Part shown: one piece after another, positions 33,401 to 45,369 of the stretch | Numbering within the stretch: the stretch's first letter is position 1 | Layout: every line of letters starts with the position of its first letter | Origin: Zasmidium citrigriseum | Lineage: Eukaryota > Ascomycota > Dothideomycetes > Mycosphaerellales > Mycosphaerellaceae | Direction of reading: 5' to 3' | Assembly (NCBI GenBank): GCA_002786025.1 | Contig: NHNW01000043.1 | Span: 310,001-374,000 of the forward strand | DNA length: 64,000 nt | Notes under the pieces: model-generated | What the model was told of the DNA's origin: nothing | The model's input: the letters and a program-made list of their open reading frames with translations, nothing else | The model's database searches: none | Translations under genes and position numbers: made by a program

Positions 33401-35271
33401 ATGTCGAAGTCCACGACCAACGTTGAAAGCAAAGCCCTGAGTGGCGGGCAGGATCCTTCTCCGCAGTTGACCATTGGAGAGATCGAGGAGTATCGACCGT
33501 CAGTGGTTGAGCGCTTCCGTACTTGGATACGCCTAGATTCAGCTGCAGGAGAGAACGAGTATGGCGCTTGGAGCAACGCAGGTGCGAATGGCAGTTTCCT
33601 CACCGAATGTCACTGAGCTGATCTTCATTAGACCTGGAGCCCGTGGCCGCAGACGAGCAGACATGGCGCAGCTGGAACTGTAAGCATCGTATGATCACAT
33701 CTTCGTCGCTGCCGTCACTGACGCTGGAAAAGTTGTTGCATATTGGCTCTGCGATGCGTTGTCTCCTGGCAACCTCCGACTGGCCTCCTCACTCGTTACC
33801 CTCGGTCTCTCTTGTCAGACCGCAGTTGGAGTCGTAGCTCTTGGCCACTTCATCGCTGCAGTCCTTATCACCGTTAACGGAATCATTGGAGCTCGCCTAC
33901 ATATCCCGTTCACCATCCAGAGTCGAGCCCCGTACGGATTCTACTTCTCCTTCTTCGTCGTCTTCGTGCGCATGCTGGTTGGCTTCTTCTGGTATGGCAT
34001 CAACACGTACAATGGATCGTTGTGTGTGTACGCCGTGCTGGTTGCAATCTGGCCATCTTTCAAGAATGTGCCCAACTCTTTGCCTGAGTCGGCCAACATT
34101 TCCACTCAGATGATGACTGGTGAGAGAGATGATCGATCAATGTGGGAATCCTACTGACGTCTTGCAGCATACGTCATTTACTTCATCATTGTTCTGCCTT
34201 TCCATTACATTCATCCCCGCAAGCTTCGCTGGTTCTTCAACATCAAGGTCGTTCTTTGCGTTCCCGCGATGATGGGAATGTTGATCTGGGCCTGCCGTGA
34301 GCCTGGAAACGTCTTGGAGACATCTCTATACACGAGAGGCAACACCATCACTGGATCAACGTACAGCTGGGCCTTCCTGAGCGGTTTGAACTCGATGATT
34401 GGCAACTATGGCACCATGGCCGTCAACATCAATGACTTCGCTCGATATGCCAAACGTACTCGATCGGTCTTTGTGCAGCTACTGGTTGTGCCATTGATCT
34501 TCGCTGTCCTCGCATATATCGGTGTCCTCGTCGCTGGTGCAGCATCAGATGCGTACGATGTCGAAGTCTGGGACCCTCTCACAATTCTCGGATACTGGAC
34601 GGGGAGTGGTCGAGCAAGAGCTGGTGCGGCATTCTGCGGGCTGTCCTTCATGTTTGCACAACTTGGAAACAATCTCAGTGCGAACTGCATCTCGGCTGCC
34701 AATGACCTCAACGCCTTGTTTCCCAAGTACATCAATCTTCGTCGAGCATCGTACATAATTGCCTTTATTGGTGCCTGGGCGTTGACTCCATGGAATATCC
34801 TCGCTTCGGCGTCAGCCTTGCTGAACTTCATGGATGGGTATATCATCTGGCTTGCACCAATTACTGGCATCCTGCTCACAGATTACTGGCTCGTGCATGA
34901 TCGAAGATACGCCGTGAAGGAGATGTACTGGCCAGATGGAAAGTATCGATACAACAAACTCGGGACGAATTGGAGGGCTGTCGTTGCTTGGTGTGTTGGG
35001 TGGACACCTCTCATGCCGGGGTTCTGTCACGCCGTAAGTTTGTTCCAGCTGTCAGCGTGAAGATGGACTAAATGAATGCATGTAGGTCAGCTCTTCCGTC
35101 GCTCTCAATACGGGTGCAGAGCATCTTTACAACCTGAGCTACTTCTATGGATTCTTCACGAGTTCAATCTTGTACTGGCTCCTGAGCCGTTTCTTCCCAG
35201 CTGTGGAAACACGTTGCGACTCAAACGAGAGCGTAGATCACTTGTCAAAGCACGGTGGAGGGATTGTGTAA
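33401..35271 (+). CDS. NCS1 family nucleobase/allantoin-type permease
   Basis: Five exons: 33401-33581, 33632-33679, 33733-34119, 34168-35033, 35086-35271, giving 555 residues. All four introns are ~48-53 bp with standard GT..AG ends. About 12 membrane helices are apparent after a polar N-terminus. NCS1 landmarks: WNFVAYWLCDA at helix 1, RAPYGFYFSFF and RMLVGFFWYGINTYNG, GNYGTMAVNINDFARYAK (the conserved N-x-x-D-F-x-R-Y), AQLGNNLSANCISAANDL and DGYIIWLAPITGILLTDYW. The plasma-membrane family imports uracil, allantoin, uric acid, cytosine or related compounds with protons. Sharing a promoter with a xanthine-dioxygenase homologue suggests a purine or purine-breakdown substrate, by context only. 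Confidence 0.88.
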
Positions 35272-35743
35272 ATGATAGCCTCTCTTAGCCACACAGGAAA
35301 CAACATCGATCGATTATGTTCTTCGCCTACTCATGAGTAACGCTTGGCTGCGGCCTGCCTCCACATCTTCACCTTGTGACGATCAAGCCGCCAACGAAGC
35401 TCGCTAAGACTTTTGAAACACCTTTGACGCTGGTCTTCTTCTTATAGTCACTTACCAGCCAATGAATGCATTTGAAGTAGTCCGCGGAGTCCGTGGAGTA
35501 CTGTCTTGTGCTGATGAAGCTCACAGCTCGGTGTCAAGGACTGTATATCGTCGACAAAGACTGTTCGATATCTTACAGCGGATGGAGCATTGTCTCTAGT
35601 AGAGTAGACGTACTTTTGCAGAAAGTAGGCGATGTACTTCCTTAAGCGTTGAGATTCATACAAGTACAGCCTTCCTTGCCACCCGAACATCTATTCCCAA
35701 AGTCTTTAGATCTCATCCGCTTCCCACAAGTCCTCATTGCGAA
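35272..35743. other. intergenic, 472 bp
   Basis: Between permease and GH62 genes. A short direct repeat-like GTCCGCGGAGTCCGTGGAG occurs near 35480. No gene seen. Confidence 0.35.
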
Positions 35744-36874
35744 ATGCTGGCGTTCAAAAACCTCCTTGGGCTTTCTGCATTCTCTGCATTCTCCGGTTTC
35801 GCAGCGCTCGTGCCACACGCCGTCGCAGAAGACAGCAGGCTTGCAAGACGCCAATCCTGTGCTCTTCCTTCCACCTACCAATGGACCGACTTTGGTGGTC
35901 CTTTGGCTGAGCCTGCCAGTGGCTGGGCTTCGATCAAAGACTTCACGACTTCGACGTTCAATGGCCAGACAACCGTTTACGGCTCTTACTACGACGGCTC
36001 CAGCTATGGCTCCATGGGTGAGAGCTTCGTTGGGCAATTCGGCAAGATACCTTGCTAACTGCGTTCGGTGTCTCAGGAATGGCTCCATTCAGTGATTGGG
36101 GCAGCATGTCAAGCGCCCAGCAGACTGCCATGCCTAGCTCTGCGGTCGCTCCCACTCTCTTCTACTTCGAACCAAAAGAGATCTGGATCCTCGCCCATCA
36201 ATGGGGCTCAACGACGTTCTCCTACAAGACATCCAGCGATCCCTCAGATCCTACAAGCTGGTCTATCTCTCAGCCACTGTTCAGCGGCACGATCTCTGGA
36301 TCGGATACTGGAGCTATCGATCAGACTGTGATTGGCGACGGTGAGAACATGTACCTCTTTTTCGCCGGTGACAACGGCAAAATCTACCGTGCCAGCATGC
36401 CGATTGACAATTTTCCGAGTGACTTCGGGACTGACTTCACCGAGATTCTCAGTGATACCAGGAACAATCTTTTCGAAGCTGTGCAAGTCTACACCGTCGC
36501 AGGTCAAGACCAGTACTTGATGATCGTCGAGGCAATTGGGTCGAATGGGAGATTCTTCCGCTCTTTCAACACGACCAGTCTGGATGGCGAATGGGCCGTA
36601 CAAGCTGGATCCGAGTCAGCTCCTTTTGCTGGAAAGGCGAACAGCGGTGCGACTTGGAGCAACGATATCTCGCATGGAGATCTCGTCAAATCTTCCAATG
36701 ATCAGACAATGGTGAGCACAGTCGTATCTTCAGTCGCCGAGAAGAGAACTAACAGATCGGCAGACCATTGATCCTTGCAATCTGTCTTTTCTGTACCAAG
36801 GTAGAGACCCGAACGCCGATACATCCGACTACAATGCTCTTCCGTACCGGCCTGGTCTCCTCACTCTGTCTTGA
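35744..36874 (+). CDS. GH62 alpha-L-arabinofuranosidase, secreted
   Basis: Three exons: 35744-36017, 36077-36711, 36764-36874, giving 339 residues. A signal peptide (about [20 protein letters not shown]) is followed by a dibasic ARRQ propeptide-type site. The five-bladed propeller of GH62 is covered end to end: the base Asp in [11 protein letters not shown], the second Asp in [13 protein letters not shown], and the acid Glu in [10 protein letters not shown], plus the [15 protein letters not shown] and [20 protein letters not shown] landmarks. GH62 enzymes remove arabinofuranosyl side chains from arabinoxylan outside the cell, typical of plant-associated fungi. No cellulose-binding module is present. 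The exon 3 end ..[13 protein letters not shown] is the family's usual terminus, so the gene is complete. Confidence 0.93.
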
Positions 36875-37415
36875 TCAAGAGCGAAGCTTTTCTTCTCCAC
36901 AGACGGCTTCTGATATCGCCGGTACGATGCGTGAAGGATGCTGCAGGTCAGGCTTGTCAGGGAGAAGATGAATACAAACCCAGCGGGCAACCTCGATGCA
37001 GAGCGAGGTAGGCGGCGTTTTGGCGGCATGTCAGCTTGAATCACGGTGAAATGAATTGCTTCGTTCGCTATTGAGTTCGATCCGTATCTCCGCATGTCTC
37101 GTCCTTTCCATGGCATCGAACAGACATTGGTGTGATGTTGTGACCATGGCTGTATGGAGAAGCAGATAGAGAATTAATGAGAAGGAGGAAGGAAGTGTGT
37201 GATCCTTCGGCCGGCATCCGTCCGACGCCGGCCACGATAAAGATGAAGCTCACATGCTGACCCCAGATCGTCAGTAGCCATGCCATCGCATTGGTCAAGA
37301 AGACGAATCAAGCCCCATACAAGTGCTGAGTAATCGATGCAAGTTTACTCGTTACTGCGTCAAGCTTGCTCAACCTCGTCCGAGGACTGCCATCGGGAAA
37401 GTTCCACCATTCGAG
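36875..37415. other. intergenic, 541 bp
   Basis: Normal composition, still containing CA/TG at ordinary frequency, so not RIP-affected. No gene recognised. Confidence 0.4.
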
Positions 37416-38762
37416 ATGCCGACTACAGACGAGGTCAGCCTTCATTCCACGGCCAAATCTTGTTGGGTGGTAATCCAAAGACAAGCATACGATGTCACCC
37501 ACTTCCTGAACGAGCATCCAGGTGGCGTGAACAGCATCCTTGCCTACGCCGGGAAAGATGCCACCGAAGAATACGAAGCCGAGCATCCTGAAGGCACGAT
37601 CGAGAAGCATTTGGACAAGCAATATCATCTCGGGCCTGTGACGGGCAGCTGGGGCAAGATCCAACCTCCGACCAAAGCCATAACCACGACTCCTTCCAAT
37701 GCATCGCGGCCGCCATTGAATCACATCCAGAACTTGGACGAGTTCGAGCACATTGCAAGGGGAATTGCATCCGAGAACGCATGGGCATACTACAGCTCAG
37801 CAGCAGACACATACTCGTCCTACAACACAAACCTGAACGACTGGAAGAAAGTCAGCTTCCGCCCACGGATTCTTCGCAATTTGGCCAAGGTGAATATGGA
37901 GCAGGAGATAATGGGCCATGTATCCTCGCTGCCTATCTTTGCATCGCCGGCGGCTCGAGCCAAGCTGACCAATCCTGATGGTGAGCTCTGCATTGTTCGA
38001 GGGACTTGCAGATCGAACATACCGTACTGCACGAGCAATGCGGCATCAGTTGCACACGAGCAGATGGCGGCATGTTGGAAGCAAGAAAGCGAGTCCCGAG
38101 GCGAGAAGGCTGGAGCACTGTTTTGGCAGCTGTACGTCCCACCAGACAAGTCCAAAGCACCAGAACTCATCGACGAAGCGAAACGGCTGGGCTTCAAGGC
38201 TCTTGTAGTTACGGTGGACTCGGCGGTGATAGGCAAACGTGAAGCTGATGCTCGGATGAAGGTCAGCCATAACGAGGACTTAGATGTGTTGCCAGTATTG
38301 GATGACGACTCGTTTGTTCCTCGTGGAATCCATTCCGCAACATTGGATTGGGGAGATATCAAGTTGTTCCGCAAACAATGGGGAATGACTGGGCCATTTG
38401 TGCTCAAGGGCATTCAGACAGCAGAGGATGCGCTGATGGCAATGGAAGCCGGCGTTGATACCATCTACCTGAGCAACCATGGAGGCAGGCAGCTGGACTA
38501 CGCACCAAGCTCGCTAAAGACTCTGCTCGAGATTCGAAAGTTTCACCCGCAAGTGCTTGAACGTATAGAGATCTACCTTAACGGGGGCTATCGACGAGGA
38601 TCTAACGTCGTAAAAGCCTTATACTTAGGTATAAGGGCTATTAGGATAGGAAGACCTTTCTTATATACCTTAATAGGCTATAGTGTAGAAGGAGTAGTAA
38701 GAGTTACTCGAAGTAGGTTATTATTAGAACTAGTATCTTTTAAAAAGCTAACTATCTTTTAG
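37416..38762 (+). CDS. cytochrome b5 / FMN-dependent L-lactate dehydrogenase-like protein, 3' end RIP-damaged
   Basis: ATG at 37416 (MPTTDEVSLH); the frame opens at a GTG 93 bases earlier. The N-terminal ~85 residues are a cytochrome b5 domain with the heme motif FLNEHPGGVNSIL. A flavocytochrome b2-type (beta/alpha)8 FMN domain follows: SSAADTYSSYNTN, FRPRILRNLAKV, FASPAARAKL, ALFWQLYVPPDK, LVVTVDSAVIGKRE, GPFVLKGIQTAEDA, and the catalytic-His SNHGGRQLDYAPSS. From about 38,560 the codons change in the RIP manner: the family's usual LDGG reads LNGG and the usual ARAVGIGRP reads IRAIRIGRP, each change explained by TG-to-TA or CA-to-TA. The open frame ends at 38,762 in an unrelated tail, while the true C-terminus is recognisable downstream (next entry). 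The protein is probably inactive or the gene silenced. Confidence 0.78.
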   Translation: MPTTDEVSLHSTAKSCWVVIQRQAYDVTHFLNEHPGGVNSILAYAGKDATEEYEAEHPEGTIEKHLDKQYHLGPVTGSWGKIQPPTKAITTTPSNASRPPLNHIQNLDEFEHIARGIASENAWAYYSSAADTYSSYNTNLNDWKKVSFRPRILRNLAKVNMEQEIMGHVSSLPIFASPAARAKLTNPDGELCIVRGTCRSNIPYCTSNAASVAHEQMAACWKQESESRGEKAGALFWQLYVPPDKSKAPELIDEAKRLGFKALVVTVDSAVIGKREADARMKVSHNEDLDVLPVLDDDSFVPRGIHSATLDWGDIKLFRKQWGMTGPFVLKGIQTAEDALMAMEAGVDTIYLSNHGGRQLDYAPSSLKTLLEIRKFHPQVLERIEIYLNGGYRRGSNVVKALYLGIRAIRIGRPFLYTLIGYSVEGVVRVTRSRLLLELVSFKKLTIF

Positions 38763-38875
38763 TTCTCTCGGATAAGATTTAGACTACGATACGCTTACTA
38801 GGCGTAACGAGTTTAAGCTAGCTTAATCCGTACCTTATTAACGTTAAAGTCCTAGAGAATAAACTTCCTAACTAG
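38560..38875 (+). pseudogene. RIP-mutated 3' end of the lactate-dehydrogenase-like gene
   Basis: After 38,559 CA/TG nearly vanish. In the frame starting at 38771 the sequence reads DKI-stop-TTIRLLGVTSLS-stop, then LNPYLINVKVLEN, ending at TAG 38873-38875. This is the conserved family C-terminus (D-E-x-x-T-x-MRLLG-VTSL..L-x-P-x-L-IN). Both internal TAGs are what CAG becomes under RIP. Between 38,697 and 38,762 there may have been an intron (GTAAGA.., GCTAAC branch, CTTTTAG), but it does not restore frame exactly, so an indel or mutated splice site is also possible. Confidence 0.72.
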
Positions 38876-39705
38876 ATTAATATTCGACTTAAGAAGAGTA
38901 AGTTATAGCTAGGTAACTTATTAGTAGGAGCTTACGACTAAAACTATAGATATATATCCGTACTATAGAACTATATAAAGACGACGATCTATATTATTAT
39001 ATATTATAAATTATTAGTAGTCTCGTAAATATATTACTAAGATAACTACCGTTATTAAGTAATATCGTCGATACTACTATCTACCCGTCTTCCGTTATAT
39101 AGCCTAGAAGGATCGGATATCTTATATTTATTCTTACGTAATATATTACGTTAGCCTAAGGAACGAAGCCGAAAATCTAATATATTATTACGGAATAAGT
39201 TCTTCTAGACTTAATTACCGTATACGATACTTAGAACTCCGCTATTACTAAGGTATACTAACGATAGTTAGCTATAGTCGTTGTCCTAGATATTAATACT
39301 AGCTAACGGTCCGTTACTATTCGTAATAGATTTAATATAGTTATTACTAATCTATATCTTATTTACTCTACTTACGTATATACCCTAGGCGCTAAAACCG
39401 CTATACGCTAGATACGAAGATCTAATATTATTATTCTCTAGCTTAATATTAGATATAAATAGATTAACGTATACTTTAGTATAAGCGTTACTAATCTTAT
39501 TATTATAGAAGTTCGAGGATAAGGTCTAGATATATAGTCTAATAAAGTAACTAGCTAGATCGTTATCGAAAGCGCTAGCTCCCTATAGGTTATTATTATA
39601 AGTAGTAATAAAGTTAAAGGTCGAGGGATCTTTAAGTCCTTAAATAATATTCCTCGATATAATCGTATCGAAAGAGCTAGCTAATAGGATACTATATAGC
39701 GAGTT

Positions 39706-40410
39706 TATACCTCTATTAATCTTATTCCGGTTAAGGATTATATCTTTCCCGCTAATAATTAATATACTTAGGCTACTAGTAAAGCCTAATACTTAGAGGC
39801 CTTTAATAAGAACGTTCTTAACGGGACGACGGACTAATCGAATCTTTTAGTACTCTCCTAGGAAAGGGTCGGTAGTAATACTACTACTAGCGATATAGAT
39901 ACTAGCGTTTATCCCTAGACTATAGAAATTAGAATAGTCGTTTCTAGCGGCGTTAGTAGAAGGAATAAGTATAGCGCTACGGCCGATAAGTAAGAGACTA
40001 TTCTTCTTAATAAGTAGTCGTTTAGTATATATTCCTAAATCGATAATAATTATATCTCTAGGCGACGCTCGGTTAATAGCTCGCTAGATCGATTTACTCG
40101 TTATAACTATTTAAGTACGACCTATAATATATTAGTATAATAGCTACGTTTTGTTCGTAAATTAAGCGTATACTTACTTTTATATCCTTTCTACGCCTAT
40201 ATAGTAGTAATATAGTATAATAGAAGGCTAAAGGGTTATACTAATATTATTATTAATTAATATTAATAGAAGAACGTTATCGTACTCTATAGCTAGGATA
40301 AGTAGGCTATTAAGAATATAGGTATATTATCGCTTACTCTTCTACTATTAAATTATTTAATAACGAGACCTTAGTAGTTACTTAGCTATATTAATTTAAG
40401 TCTTAGTAAC
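39706..40410 (+). pseudogene. RIP-decayed coding-like stretch
   Basis: In the frame starting at 39706 the translation has protein-like composition between scattered TAA/TAG codons, for example YTSINLIPVKDYIFPANN, YLEAFNKNVLNGTTD and YISRRRSVNSSLDRFTRYN, with charged and hydrophobic residues mixed. The neighbouring frames are denser in stops. Many stops fall where Gln (CAA/CAG) would be expected. No transposon family could be named. Confidence 0.35.
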
Positions 40411-40900
40411 TATTAAATTTAGCGATTAGACTATCGCTATAAGGCTATTATACTATAGCCTCGCTTAAGCGGCCGTTTAAATAGACTATAGCGTCGCTTA
40501 TATCTACTATACTAGAAACTTATTACTAAAGTAGTTTAACTATAAACTAGAATATCTACCTATAGCGTTAGTAGAAGAAGTAGTATTTTACTTACTATAG
40601 CCTATAACTTCTAATATAGTCTAATACGAGATTAGTCTACCTAGTAATAAGATAGTAATAGAATATAGGGCTAATATAATTTTAGAGGATATACTATTAA
40701 GCTATAATATCTAATAAAGCTTATAGAGTATATATTCCCTTAAATAGACGAGAAAGTCGGGACTACTATTAGAATAGCTACGACGATATAATAACTATAT
40801 TTAGAGCTCTTAAGTTAAGTTAATATTAACTAATAGTACTACTACTCTACTCTCCTACTATAGTCTTAGTAGAAAGATTAATAGTATATATTTTAAATCT

Positions 40901-41640
40901 CCTAGCGCTAACTTAGTTATTAAAGAGGATATTTAACTTAGTAAAGGTATAATTCTTAGCTTCTAGTAGCCTAAAGTAAGTCTATATAGTTAAAAGGATA
41001 TAGGTATCTCCCTAGAAAAAGCCTACTTTAGCTCTCTAGTTCTATAACGTTAGATTTAGTATATAAGGTATAAGACTAGTATTTACTAAGCCTAAAACGC
41101 TCTAAGAACTTATAGTAAGGATAATAGACTTTTAGTAGAGTCGTATAGAAGGGATTTCTCCTATAATAGTATAGAGAATCTAAGACTTATATTAGTCTTA
41201 CTTTATAAAAAGTAAGTATATACTACTTACTAGGCTAATAAAGTAGGAATATATATAAAAGAAAGTAAGGAGTAAACTACCCTTTACCTAGTTTATAGCC
41301 TTATTCTTAAACGAAGCTAGACTTAGGAAGCTAATAATTATAAGAAGGATACTAGAAAGTACTATACTAGTAAGATATAATATCCTTTACCTAAAGCGAG
41401 CTATTAAGAACTATAATAGAACTATACTAATAAAACTAATTATATACTATACTATAGTAAGATTAAAAGAATTCGTTAGTAATAGTCTAACTTACTTAAA
41501 GAAGTATATTAAGTATTTAAAAAGACTATTACCTAAGAGGAACTAGATTAGGTATACTATAATAGATATTAATAGAAGAGTCTTAAAATAATCGATTTCT
41601 TAGCTTACTTATATATATAATCTTAGTCCTTTATAAGTTA
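40901..41640 (+). pseudogene. RIP-decayed coding-like stretch, Lys/Ser-rich
   Basis: In the frame starting at 40901 readable segments include KDIGISLEKAYFSSLVL, NALRTYSKDNRLLVESYRRD and SIENLRLILVLLYKK, broken by TAA/TAG that could derive from Gln codons. The frame is the same strand as the other decayed stretches. It could be part of one multi-domain element together with 39.7-40.4 kb, but no motif (RT, RNase H, integrase, DDE) was recognised. Confidence 0.33.
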
Positions 41641-44600
41641 ATACTATAGAAGTACTTAATATATAATATCCTCGCTTAAATATCTTACTTAATCTCGTTA
41701 GTATATATTATTAGCTTTAAGGTATTATTTAGCTCTACTTTATCTAGCTTTATAGTTAGCCTTTATAATAATTACTAGGTATCCTTAACCTAGGCTTAAT
41801 AGATAAAATACTATAGGCTCTTAAGTATAAATAGTATACTATAAAAGAGTAGTAGAGGCTAGATCTATTAAATTATAAATTAGATCTTATATCCCTATTT
41901 ATCTATTTAAGAAAGTAATACTTAGAGAACTCTAGCTCTAATAAAGTAGCTAAAAACCTAGTAAAGATTAATATATAAAGTAATATAGTAGTAAAGGACG
42001 TCTAGAGTAACTTCTAAAGTATATATAGTAGTAAGACCTTAAAATATTCTAAATAGGATACTATAGAGAATCTCTCTAACTAGAAAAACTATTAAGTTTA
42101 AAGTAAAGAAAAGGATAAAAATAAAGCTAGCGATAGTAATAAGCGCTCTAAGTATAATTTTTTTATAGCTATACTAATTAGAAAGGAAGCTATTTAGTAG
42201 TAGGCTAATAATTCTATTAATATTAGATCTATCTAAAAGACTACTCTACTATAAAGCTAGAATCTAGTACCTTTTTACTAATAGAACTCTATACTTTCGT
42301 TAAAAGAATAGGTAGGTATAGAAGCTTCTAAGGAGAATAGTATTATATATAAGTATAATAATAGTTATTAAGAGTAGAATTAACTAGGTAGCTACTTTAG
42401 AATACCTTTATAGGCCTTTAAAGAAAGTTATATATATTTAAACTATAGCTACCTTAATAGTATTACTAGCCTTCTAAATAGAGATTTCTATATTATTAGT
42501 AGTATTTACCTTTCCTAGTCTAAGGTCGTCTAAGTTAGCGCTCGCTTTTATAGCTATCTTACTATTAGAAGTTATAATCTAGTAGTAGTTTTAAGAGAGG
42601 ATATAGTAGTATAGTTAAGCTAAATAAGAGATAAGTAAAGACTCTATTAATTCTCTATATTCCTCGTCTAGTTTTTATAAGTTCTATAGTAGTACTTAGA
42701 GCTATTTAGCTTAATCTATAAGTAAGATATTAATAGGATTAGTACGCTATTCTAGTAAATATAGGTACTACTATAGAGTATATTATATTTACTATTAGTA
42801 TAATAGTATATAGAAGAGCTCTACTACTACTTACTAATTCTAATAGATATATAGTCTATATTAAGTCTCTAAGTCTTTTTATCCTACTATTACCTATAAG
42901 CTTATATATTATATTATAATAGGATATTATTTTAGTAGTAAGTCTTAACTATAACTAAAGGCTTATAAGTAATATAGTATATCTTATAAGGATATATAAG
43001 TACTACTACCTTATATACTTAATAGCTCTTAAAGATCTTAAAGTTAAGTATAATAGATACTATTACTACTACTACTAAGAAGAAGCCTTATATAATAAGA
43101 AGTAGATAAAAGTTACTCTTATACTTAAAGAGTTAAAGTATATAATAGATATTTAAGCCTAGAAGATAGAGTAAGTAGGTATAATTAAGTATTTAGAAGG
43201 ATTTACTAAGTAGTATATAGTACTACTTACTATATAGAAATTTAAAAAATCCTTTAACTTTAACTCTCTATTATTCTACTAATATAGAGGCTATTAATAA
43301 AGTATTATAGAATCTAAGACTTTAAAATAAGTTTAAAATATCTAAAATTACTAGAATATATAAAGTAGATAAGTCTATACTTTTAAGAAGGTTTAATAGT
43401 AAAGCTAGATCTAAAACTAAGTAGTATAAGAAAATAGGCTTTCTTTTAATATAATAAGAAAAGGACTTTATTTCTTATATTAATACTTTTATAAATAGAA
43501 GCTTTCTATCTATTCTTTTAATAATTACTAACTTTTATAATTAAAATAATTAAGATATAGCTTAGAATTAGGGTTATTTATAAATATTAATTAATAGAAT
43601 TTTAAATATTAGTTAGTATATAACTAAATCTAGAAGGTAGAAATATCTATTAGAATATACTATTAAAATTTACTAGTAGGCTTCTACTTTCTTTCTTTCT
43701 TTCCTACTTTTTAACTACTAATATAGTTATAATTAATCTTTCTATTAATAATATTATTATATAGGTATTAATAGATAATAAGGCGCTTAATTTATAGATA
43801 TTATAGCTCTATAAGGATAGTTTAAAGACTCTAAGTAAGTCTATTACTTTTTTACTTACTAATAATTTAAATACTAACTTATAGAGTAACTTAGATAATA
43901 GTAATATTAATAAAAGTAGTATATTAGTATCTTATATCTAGTAATTCGAGTTATATAATAAAGCTTTTAAATATCTATATATTTTCTTAAAGTAGTATAG
44001 ATTTACTTAGATTAAGAATAGTAGTATAAAGAAGAATAAGAGTAATAAAATATATAATAAGCTATTAAAGTATACTAAAGGAGTTACTAAGAAGTACCTA
44101 TTATTATATTACTAGCTAGGCTAAGAGTCTAAGAAGCCTAATAAGTTAACTTAGAAGATAGACTATAGTATAACTATTATCTTAAAGGTTAGATATTACT
44201 TTAGGTAGACTAAGTTAGGTTAGGTATATATTATAAGTAGGTACTTAGTATATACCTAGAAACCTAAAGATATAGTTTAAGTAAATTAGTTAAAATACCT
44301 AACTATAGAAAATATTAAGTAATACTAAATATAATAGGTTACTATATATAAAATATAGATATAATTTAATTATAAGTATTAAAATATTAGAGTAAAAATA
44401 CCTACTCTAGTTATATACTAGCTAAATAAGTATACCTAGGTATATAAGAGGATAGTAAAAGCTATCTATAGGTCCTAACTATAGGAGGTCTAGTATTATA
44501 TAACTATAGAGTACTATATAAATATAGCTAGTAGATAAGTAATATAGGTAATATAAAGATAACTAGTATATCTCTATATACTAAAGAAGGTATAGAGGCT

Positions 44601-45369
44601 TTATATAACGTTAAATAGAGATAATAAAAATACCTATCCTTATAGTATTATATACTACTATAGCTACTAACTATAGCTATAAAAAAAGAGTTCTTTTTCC
44701 TATAGAGATCCCTTAGCTTAATAGGATACTAGAAGGCTAAAAAAAGATCTATACTAGTAGCGTAGTAGTAGTTTAATAAAAAGTCTTAATTAGATATACT
44801 AGTAGAAATACTTAAATATCTAAATAGATACTTCTAGTATATAGGCTTATCTCTTATAGAAGGTAAATCTATTTAAAGATAAGCTACTTATATACGCTTA
44901 ATAGACCTAAATATCCTTTTAGAGGTATAGCTATAGTATAGCTTTAAGTAGATCTACTTTCTATAAAAAAGGAGTAGTAGGAACTACTTAGCTAACCCGC
45001 CTAAATACTTATATAAGTATATTTACTACTAGATCTAATTAGATAATAATAATTCTAATATATATAAATAGCCTAATATAGTATTATTATAATAGGCTAT
45101 ATAGCCTAAATTTAAGCTAAATCGTTCTATTAATTAATTTAATAGAGCGTTATTATATTATTAAGTCTATTTCGCTTTTACTATTTAAAGTAGATAATAT
45201 TATTATAGTAAGAGTATTAGAAGTAGTCGTCTAAGATATAGGAGTAGATATAATAGAGTTAGGTATACTATTAGGTAAAAATTATAGTACTATATAATAA
45301 GTTATAACTTTAAATATCCTAGTACTAAACTAGACTAATAGTAATTCTATACTTAAGTCCGCTTTAAAT

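Noticed and set aside
43200..44400. Most AT-rich segment considered as centromere or origin
   Set aside because: Explained by RIP of already AT-rich sequence; nothing specific beyond composition.
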